Assembly (NCBI GenBank): GCA_002189035.1
Contig: CM007989.1
Span: forward strand, 1,240,001-1,304,000
Origin: Utricularia gibba
Taxonomy: Eukaryota > Streptophyta > Magnoliopsida > Lamiales > Lentibulariaceae
DNA length: 64,000 nucleotides
Reading direction: 5' to 3'
Position 1 is the stretch's first letter, and each line of letters opens with the position of its first letter. Below, in pieces: positions 56,043-64,000 of this stretch. Both the position numbers and the translations under genes were made by a program. A model generated the notes under the pieces. That model was not told where the DNA came from, searched no databases, and saw nothing but the letters and a program-made list of their open reading frames with translations.

Positions 56043-56845
56043 ATGCCGGCGGGTCACGGTTTGAGGTCGCGCACGAGGGATCTGTTCGCGAGGCCGTTCC
56101 GTAAGAAGGGCCCTACTCATTTGTCGACCTACTTGAGGGTCTACAATATTGGAGACTATGTCGATGTTAAGGTCAATGGTTCCATCCACAAAGGTATGCC
56201 GCACAAGTTCTACCATGGTCGCACAGGTCGTGTGTGGAACGTCACTAAGCGAGCTGTTGGCGTTGAAATCAACAAGCAGGTAAGAAAGCTTGTGTATTGG
56301 ATCCTTGATTCGCTGATTTTCAACAAGCTTTCAACTCGTTAATTGCTCATTGAGTTTTCTCTATCGGTGGTTTGATAATTGTAGTGGGATATCAGCTGCA
56401 TTGTGTTTGATTGATGACTTGGTTTAAATGAAAGCGTATGTAATGCTGAACCTGCAACCCCTCTGCTTTGATCCATGTGTTGTTTTCACTCTTCGTTGTG
56501 CACGAAGAGAGACATGAAGCGAGATTCCCGAAAAAAAAAAAAACTGAAAGAGTGGTGTTTAGTGGCTGAGTTTGTGAATATATGCAGGTAGGGAATAGGA
56601 TCATAAGGAAGAGGATTCATGTCCGTGTGGAGCACGTCCAGCCATCTAGGTGCCATGAGGAGTTTCTACAGAGGATAAGGAAAAATGATGAGCTGAAGGC
56701 TGAGGCCAAAGCTGAAGGAAAAATCATCAGCACCAAGAGGCAACCAGAAGGACCCAAGCCCGGGTTTATGGTCGAAGGAGCCACCATGGAAACTGTAACG
56801 CCCATTCCTTACGATGTTGTCAATGATCTCAAAGGAGGGTATTGA
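56043..56845 (+). CDS. RPL21: 60S ribosomal protein eL21
   Basis: Cytosolic large-subunit ribosomal protein. Two exons, 56043-56279 and 56588-56845, give 164 aa, the standard eL21 length. The N-terminus [20 protein letters not shown] is diagnostic, followed by [34 protein letters not shown] and [12 protein letters not shown]. The C-terminus ends [12 protein letters not shown]. The start is the first ATG after a pyrimidine-poor leader, and the single intron keeps phase 0. Confidence 0.98.
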
Positions 56846-57517
56846 GATTGTTTCTTTAAGACTGCCTTTTTCCCTTGGAAGACATCTTGTTCCTATTTTG
56901 TTGGTCTCGATGCATGATTACTGCTTCAATTTGTGCTTCTTATGACTCTGGTTTGAGATATGTGCGCATCTTGATGACTGCGCGCGATCAACACCATGTC
57001 TATTTCCTCTTTTTCTTCGAAGATTACACACTCAAATGGGACTAACTCACGCTTAAGCCATATGGGCCTCGTTGCATAGTAGTATTACTATGTTGTGTCT
57101 GAATTGATGTGCTCAACAATGAGATTTGAAAGGATGAGATGAGATGGTGTAAATATTGCATTGGACCAGTGTGAACAGAAACTTCATTCCAATGCTCCTT
57201 TCATGAATTAAATCTGAACTCAACAAATAACCAACAAATACATCTTCTCTGCCTACTTAGCAAGGCTATAAAGCCACCCTCCCAAACTAAACCGCCTGCA
57301 GTGAAACCAGCAGAAAAGCTGAGATCAAACAACATGCACTTACATGAATACAACACAAACTTCGTGATAGGATCGAATAACAACCACCTTGAGTCCTCGT
57401 TAGGGACACAAGTTAGCAAAGTGCATCCTTTCAAAACACTGTACAAGCAGTCGTAGCATGAGAAAAGAGGCACTTGGAGAAGCTGACCAGCTTTTGCAGA
57501 CCACATTGAGTTAGTCC
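56846..57517. other. Convergent spacer eL21 / GCP3
   Basis: 3' UTRs of the two convergent genes. No exon seen. Confidence 0.55.
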
Positions 57518-60428
57518 CTACAACATATTGTTTCTGTTCCAACTTGGTCTAAACTGGCTGTAGAATTCAGTGAAGTCCAGACGGAACATAAGGAACTTCA
57601 GATCGATGTGTTTCTGGACAGACAGTTGGGAGATGAAACCTTTGAAAACCGATGAATATTCCTTTGACATATCATCAATATCTTGCCCCATGCTGCGAAG
57701 AAATTCCCCAGCACGTCTTGTAAGATCCTTCCGTCCTTCACCAAGCCATGAGCCTGGTTCAGAAAGCTTCTTGTTTGATGGCCTCTGCGGTCTGGCTTTA
57801 TCCCGAGAAGAATGTGTTGTTCTGCAACATTTTTAAACCACCACATCAGAAGAAGGGATCTTATCCATCGCATATGAAGGATACAAGAAAAGAAGGTCTA
57901 CGCAAGAATAGGTACCTGGATTGCAGCTCATAAATTCCCTCATACAGCCTATCTGCATGGCTTCGAAATCTCAGAATGAGATCAAGCAAGTTAAAGAGGA
58001 CCTGCTTAAGATTGTGTGACTGGTCTCCCAGAAGGGACTTTTCAACAATCGAGTGCAAGTATTTTTCATGGGCTGTGAGTAAATCATCAAGATCTTCAGC
58101 AATTTCCACTTCTTTCGAAAAGTTAGACCATGACACCTCCAAGACTTCAAACATGATGTAATACTGAAGATTTGAGATAAAATGATTCATCTCACCCCAT
58201 AGCACTTGACACTTCCTTGATGTCAATATCAACTGTACTCTAATAGCATCTGGTAGCTTTATATAGGCCCGAGTAGTGACACAGCTTGGTTTCATGGTCT
58301 TCCATACACCAATAAGAACATGCTCTACCCTTCTAAGCTTCCACAGGAAATTAAAAATTCTCAAATACCTAGACATCACAGATTCCGTGAAGACGGTGTT
58401 TAATGGAACTCTAGCATCATATTCCAATGAAAATACATCCCAGCCTGTATCCCCCGGATTGTGAGGCATCATTTTTACCCTTAATCGATCGAGTACATCA
58501 GGGTCATCATACTGCGCATTGGAGGATCTGATTGCACTCTCTAACAGTCCGGCAAGCTTGAAAGAACTTATGGTGTTGGCAGCCTCAGATAGCTCTGATC
58601 CGACAATATCCATCAGATACTGCACAAAATCACCTTGACCAAGAAGTATATATCTTTTTATTGCAAGGCAATGCTCCCTAAACTTGTACTTCTTATATAT
58701 CACATCCAACACATGTTTATCGATTCTCTTTGCTGCTTCCGCTACCAAGGTTTCCAAAGCATCTGTCTCCACGTATCCAAGACCACCCCTTTGGGTACTA
58801 GTCCCAGCCGCTGCTGCTGCTTCTGTGGCAACATCTGCCCAACATCGATCCTCGCAACATACACGCAGAAAATTAATTGATTTCCCAGTCCTTAAGATGC
58901 GCTGTGCAAGCGCTTGAGGGATGAAGGAAGGAAGCATAGCTCCATGCAGACGATAACCATCACTCCAAAGAGACTCGGCTTTTACTGGTTGGCTTAAAAC
59001 AAAGAACTCCGAAAAAATGTCATCAAGCTCCCCTTCCAGGACCCAGGCCCTCACCATTTCAAAAAGTGGAGAACAAACCCGGCGAAGCAGCTTCTTCATA
59101 AAATCATTCACAAGTGGATCACCATGTTGAGCATGCATGTGAATTGCCCCAGCCATGGCTCCACCTTTTAAGACCTTACAGTTTTCTACTAAAACAGCCA
59201 TGAGCTGCATCTTCACCATTGGCTCAGAAAACAAAACCGCGAGCCTTCTTAAAGAAAGGTAATTTCCAGAGGTAGCATTTTCAGAAACTAACGGTATTGG
59301 ATTCATTGCCTGTGCCTCAAGCACAGCTAACAACTTAAAATACTCTGACAATTCATCCTGTAGAGCAGCACAAAACGCCTGCCCAACCGTTCCCACATCC
59401 TCGGCAGGTAACCTTTCAATGCGCTCAGTTATATATCCTCTTACTTTCCTAAACAGCCACCCAAGTTCACAGAGCTTTAGGACCATAATTCTAGTAGCCC
59501 TTGGCATGTTAAGTCTTTCAGAAAAAACATATGCATCCGCCTTCTCATCAAACCTGGCATACCTACCATCGATTCCCTGGGACGCGTATAGAATGTCTCT
59601 CACTAAAACCACCTCAGAAACATCATTTTCATCCTTTGACATTTCAGCAAACTCCCTATAAGCCATGTCACGTATATTCTCAGGATCCTTAGACACCACC
59701 AATACACCCCCGCTATACTGCTTCTCCATAAGGTCCTTAATCTTTGAGCCCTTTGAACTCTGGCCTAGCCCCTTTAATTTCCTCAAGTTTTCGCTCATGG
59801 AATCAAAATTATCCAACGAAGCAGCCAAATCCCTGCTTCCTCTATTGATTTCCAAGTTGCTCAACCCTCTAAGGTCCCGAGCATTTCCTAAAGAACCTCT
59901 CAAATCATCAACCCCATGGGAAAGAGTGGAAACGATAAAATCATTACTCGAGTTTTTAAGCCCCCCTGCGTCAACGCTCGTGTCACCCCTCTCCAACAAC
60001 GCAGGCAGCCCACCCGTGAATGCAGAATCCAGAAAAGCATTAGAGATCCCATTCGGAAGCTTACTTTTCTTCGCTTCTCGATCCTCCGATATAGTCTTCA
60101 GCAAGTAAAGCACAGCCCACTTATTGTTCACACTCCCCGGTCCACTTTTCCGCGAAAATTTAGAGTAAAGATCAGCAAATGTCAGTGCTTCGGAGGACTT
60201 TCCGGCTGCTGCAAGACGTCTCTTTATCGACTCCGCCATGGCAAACTCGTCTAATGAAATGGAAGGCGACATCCGACTGGAGAGTATCCGGAGAGCGAAT
60301 TTGAGGGCTTGATTGTACTCTTGGGAGGCGCTAGGGTTCTGAGCATTGCCATGAGACGATGATAAACACATCAAGCGTTGCACTAGTTCCTTGACCAGAT
60401 CCACGAATCTACGCTCATCGCCTTCCAT
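57518..60428 (-). CDS. GCP3: Gamma-tubulin complex component 3 (SPC98)
   Basis: Core subunit of the gamma-tubulin complexes that nucleate microtubules at the nuclear envelope and cortex in plants. Two exons only, 57916-60428 and 57518-57821, give 938 aa in frame. The N-terminal GRIP1 region includes DILYASQGIDGRYARF, GALPALLERG-like and YREFAEM motifs. The GRIP2 region that binds gamma-tubulin holds FNFLWKLRRVEHVLIGVW and the Spc97/Spc98 signature around YIMFEVLEVSWSNF. The second exon ends RLDFTEFYSQFRP, typical of GCP3. The near intron-less structure contrasts with most neighbours. Confidence 0.96.
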
Positions 60429-60908
60429 GGCGGCTCTCCGGTCGCTATCCCTGTGGTGCGGAGGACAAATTTCAGCGTTTCAAGTAGAAATTTTTGAGCG
60501 GGGAAATATAATCTTGTTTTATCAGGAAAATATGTACCGTTAACCATGAACTTGTTTTGTAGCCTTATAAAATTATGACAACTTTACCCTTGGTAACAAA
60601 ACATTTCACGCCTGAAATTGAAAACCCTAAACCCTGAATGCTCGTCGACTGGGCCTCTCAGTGGCATAAAATTTTCCGATTTCAAGGATTTGATCGGAGA
60701 TCGCAGTGAGGCTGTTAGGACCGCCGCCGCGGGATAAGGTAAATGCTCCTCCGTCGATGTTCTACAAGTCAGCGGCGTATACGTTCATTATTGGTTTCTT
60801 TTTTCTGTGTGTAGCTTGGCTCATTCCCTTGTCGATTGATGGCGTAAGTTTTGTTTGGAGCTGAATGTCCACTGATTTATGGTCTTTTCAGGGGATTTTG
60901 GAGAGAAA
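60429..60908 (+). promoter_or_regulatory. Divergent promoter of GCP3 and the TMEM70-like gene
   Basis: A double telo-box AAACCCTAAACCCT lies at 60622-60635, and a site II-like TGGGCC lies at about 60650. A leader exon/intron of the rightward gene may start near 60700, with a GTAAAT donor at about 60738. Confidence 0.65.
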
Positions 60909-61937
60909 TGGCAAGAGGTGTCCTGTTTCATGTACTCCGATCTCAATCCACGGTTTTCTGTTCAGGCATGGTTTTACTTGTTTTTTGTGCAGCATAAGAA
61001 ACTGTACGCTATTGAATTTAGTTCTGTAGTTCTTTCGAATTGGTGGTATACTTGACGATAGAAGGCGAGTTATTTGTGAGCTTGGGCTTTGTATTTTTAG
61101 TTGCAGAATGTAACTGCATAAAAAACTACGTTCTATTTAGGTTGGCTTTCTGCATTGAGTTCAGGGTTATATTTCTGTGGACCTTTCATACAAGTGTTTA
61201 AATTGTTCGAAAGAACTCCACTGTGTGCCTAGAGGTAGTTTAGCTTTTCAATGTCTTCAAGTTGTCTTCTGGCTGCATTTATTTAGTGTTTTGAAAACAT
61301 TGTCTTCCCTCTGCATCTTGCCTTAGGTGCCAAAATCAATGCTGCAACCGTCCTTCACATGCCATTTTCCATGAGGTCATGGTCATCTCAAGCAGCAACA
61401 GAAGAAGATGATAGCAAAATCAGCATTGGACCTCGCAAGAGTGCAGTAAAGGAGAATGAAGAGAGTAACCATGGTCTCATCTATCATGGTCCTATATCAA
61501 GCACAATTAAAAAAGTGAAGCTTCTGTCACTTTCCACCTGCTGCCTCTCCGTGTCCTTAGGCCCCGTCATCACATTCATGACGGCACAGGACATGAATAT
61601 CATGCTCAAGGGTGCAGTAGCCTCTTCAGTCATATTTCTCAGTGCTTCAACCACTGCAGCCCTTCACTGGTTTGTGAGCCCTTACATTCACAGACTCAAA
61701 TGGCAGCCTGGGTCAGACAGCTTCGAGGTGGAAATGATGTCATGGCTAGCGACATATACACCAAGGACCATAAAGTTTGCTGATATCAGACCTCCAAACA
61801 CCAATAGGCCTTTCGTATCCTTCAAGGCTAATGGAGAATTCTACTTTGTGGACGAGGAGCACTGCCATAACAAGGCTCTGCTGGCAAAACTATCCCCCAA
61901 GGACCAACCTTACGAGTCCCCACTCAAGAACGTATAA
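60909..61937 (+). CDS. TMEM70-like mitochondrial inner-membrane protein
   Basis: Plant relative of TMEM70/TMEM186, factors linked to assembly of respiratory-chain or ATP-synthase complexes in animals; the plant role is inferred. A short first exon starting at 60909 encodes a mitochondrial-type presequence (MARGVLFHVLRSQSTVFCS). The second exon begins after the acceptor TTAG at about 61327 and runs to 61937. It has two hydrophobic helices (LLSLSTCCLSVSLGPVITF and GAVASSVIFLSASTTAALHWF) and the conserved YHGPISSTIKKVK before them. The acceptor needs a phase-1 donor. The best-placed one is GC (TTCAG|GCATGG), so the exon-1 boundary is uncertain. About 220 aa. Confidence 0.8.
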
Positions 61938-63181
61938 GCCGGCTGATCCATGATTCTACATTTCTCTCTTCTGTATTAATAAAAGTTGCACAGCATATGG
62001 TCTGTTAAGGATGCATATTTTTGCCTGGATATTTGGCTTCATTTATACATTCTAGATTGTTGGAACCAGGAGGCTACAACCCCCCCGGTGCAAAGTTGCT
62101 GGAATGTTCTAGAGGCTTTTACCAGAAAGCGGTCACGTTTGTGGAAGAAAGCATCATGCTGGCCTTCTTGACAAGTGCCAAGCATCTTATCATTCTGACA
62201 AGATAGTGAGAAAGTCAAACCCCTCCTTAAGTCTCTGTAGATGCTTGAGAAGATCACATGAAAAGGGCCGGAATGGAGCTAACTGTTAGATCGGTTCATT
62301 GCAAAGGTCAAGTACACGTTCTTGTGTTCTTTGTTGGTAGGTGTGGAGGAATTCATTCTGGATCCCTACCATTTGAAGGTATATGCATCCTTATCAAACG
62401 GGCTAAAGCTGCTGGCTTCGAAGGCCCTTGTTGGTTGGTTTCTCCAAGAAATGAAGGTAAATTGGGGGGGACACTGCACCGAAAACGAAACTGACTGGAG
62501 GATGGGCAACCCACTTCTGTAAGGAAGTTACTCTGTAAAAGCAGCTCATGTCTCCCTTGCTTTCAAGTGGTGGGCACGGACACAGACTTGAGAGAAGAAA
62601 AGTAGCAGTGAGAAGTGGGGCACGCCCAACTCCTCCCTCCCTCCTTCGTCTGTGTATCAGATTGGCAACACACGACGGGAGTCTCGTGTTCTTGGGAATG
62701 GGTCGGCGCTCTTCCTGATCACGTGTTTCTTTCTATTCTCGCCGTTGCCGGCTCTAAATGTTTTTCCGATTTAATACCGGAGCAGCGTTGTGCTTTCAAA
62801 ATCTCCATCGCTTTCTTTCTTCAATCAATACAAACCCCAACACAACACATGAAAAAAATGACCGTACAATCCAATCCATGTCACTCTCAACCCCACAAGA
62901 AATAAAGAAATATATATATAAAAAAACACCCACAACAAACATTGAAAGAAAAAGGAAAGGAGAGGGGGCATTGCTTCTTCTTCCATTGGATTTGTACAAG
63001 ACGTTCAAGGCGCGCCCGGCGAAAAAATCTGGGAAGAGAAGTGGAACGAACGTCGTCCATAAAACTCAGTGTTGGTGTAAATGGGGGGGGGGGGGGAGGA
63101 GGGAAGGAAAAAATATATATATTTATATATTTTTTTAGCTGGAAAGCTTCATGGAAGAGTTCAGCATTCGCTTGGTCTTCT
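61938..63181. other. Convergent spacer TMEM70-like / KRP
   Basis: TMEM70-like 3' UTR on the left and KRP 3' UTR on the right. A frame at 62021-62206 (GGYNPPGAKLLECSRGFYQK) has some protein character but no recognised family. Confidence 0.35.
63083..63096. repeat. G14 homopolymer
   Basis: Fourteen consecutive G on the plus strand, in the probable 3' UTR of the KRP gene, followed by AT-rich low-complexity sequence. Confidence 0.9.
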
Positions 63182-64000
63182 TCATGGATGTAGTGGGAGT
63201 TTGAACCACTGAAAACGACCCTCTGACGGCAATGGTTGATCCTTCAATATGTCGTAGTTATACCTAAGGAATTCATTCATTTTGGAATTGTAAGGTGGTG
63301 GGATATCCATGTTGAGAGAATGGGAGGAAGTTAGGATGTGTGAGTTACTTGGTGATGAATTCTTGCCGGAGATTGGCTTCCAGGGCGCCGAAGAATTCCT
63401 CGAGTTCATCTTCGGTAGGCGGGGCTTTTGCACTGCCGTGGGTGCCGGAATCAGTCACAATCACCGCCGACACAGACTCCGATGTCCTGCAAAAGTAGAA
63501 AGGTTTCTATTTAAAAACTCTTTGTTGTAAAGGACGAGGTACTTCGGCATTCATGGCATGAAAGTGAGGGAGAGAGAAAATGCCGCACAGAACCAGGAAG
63601 TTGGAGAAGAAGAGAGTAAAACCACAGAATCCAGAACTGGAGTTTCTCAAGTCGTATGTCTCTCTACCTTTCGCTAACATCCTCGACGTCCGCTGCCACC
63701 TCGCCGTCTTCATGCTGCGACTTCATTAACGAAAAAACGGTCGATCAATTCAGCGCCCTAGAATTTCAATTTGCATCACTACCGAAATCAATGAGAATCA
63801 CGAAATACCTCCAGATCTACGAATTCGAAACCGTTCCCCTCCGATCTCCTCTCCGCAAACGAATCTAAATCGCGAGTCCGACCATAAGTCTCACATGTCG
63901 AGTCCCCCGTGGTCTCCGGCAACGCCGTGTTCGATTTCGACAAACGCCTCACCTTCACGCCACCGCGATCTCCGATTTCGCTTTTCCTCTTCCTTCCCCC
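63182..64000 (-). CDS. KRP: Cyclin-dependent kinase inhibitor, ICK/KRP family (5' end beyond window)
   Basis: Nuclear inhibitor of CDKA-cyclin D complexes, limiting cell division. Four exons are visible: 63809 to the right edge, 63668-63720, 63349-63486 and 63182-63263, all in frame. The N-terminal part has basic KRKSEIGDRGGVKVRRL and a Glu/Ser-rich stretch. The C-terminal CDK/cyclin-binding signature is PTEDELEEFFGALE, LRQEFITKYNYDI, then EGRFQWFKL. The start codon is not in the window. The protein runs four residues (PLHP) past the usual WxKL end of KRPs. A 14-base G tract (63083-63096, C on the coding strand) lies just downstream in the likely 3' UTR. Confidence 0.92.

Noticed and set aside
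59665-60108. 147-codon plus-strand frame
   Set aside because: Antisense to the GCP3 first exon; no independent support.

Overview
This is nuclear DNA of a flowering plant, most likely a eudicot. Genes are split by many short AT-rich GT-AG introns, and the spacers are AT-rich. The gene content is plant-specific: homogentisate solanesyltransferase, a SHV3-like GDPD protein, a temperature-induced lipocalin, an MS2-type fatty acyl reductase, a KIN-7 kinesin and a KRP CDK inhibitor. The species cannot be named from the sequence. The window is compact, about 19 protein genes in 64 kb. I saw no transposon body, CRISPR array or rRNA, and I recognised no tRNA gene.

Layout, left to right: (+) PP2C phosphatase 386-2296; (-) CPSF-A/DDB1-like protein 2682-9585; (-) HST 10084-12891; (+) GDH 13880-15592; (-) GDPD-like protein 15764/15805-18614; (+) TIL 19427-20204; (+) DUF1068 protein 20868-22008; (+) SRP receptor alpha 23779-26448; (-) R3H/G-patch protein 26734-29959; (-) F-box/Kelch protein 31524-32574; (+) MS2/FAR2-type reductase 34918-37246; (-) LPP-delta 37514-39466; (-) NST1-like protein 40280-45066; (-) KIN-7 kinesin 45944-52257; (-) small membrane protein 54449-55803; (+) ribosomal protein eL21 56043-56845; (-) GCP3/SPC98 57518-60428; (+) TMEM70-like protein 60909-61937; (-) KRP inhibitor 63182 to beyond the right edge. 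These are housekeeping and metabolic genes in ordinary plant order. I see no biosynthetic cluster or novel multi-gene system. HST, the CPSF-A gene and MS2 are also close neighbours on Arabidopsis chromosome 3 (recalled as At3g11945, At3g11960, At3g11980). GDPDL and TIL are neighbours on chromosome 5 (At5g58050, At5g58070). This suggests an old conserved block.

The most notable signal concerns the sequence itself. When exons are joined at their splice sites, eleven genes read through cleanly and total a multiple of three (HST 389 aa, GDH 411, eL21 164, FAR 584, LPP-delta 406 and others). Six or seven genes each break in frame, and every break is repaired by supposing one extra base. Most breaks fall at a run of three to five G or C (3703, 15938, 23933, 29614, 32037, 32184, 44200, 54677; one more near 40911). 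That looks like systematic shortening of G/C homopolymers in the assembly rather than many independent pseudogenes. Annotation taken directly from this sequence would truncate these proteins.

Other points: a GC-AG intron in the reductase gene, a duplicated exon fragment inside HST intron 1, divergent promoters with telo-box and site II motifs at eL21 and GCP3/TMEM70, a perfect intronic hairpin at 55283-55318, and a 14-base G tract at 63083.
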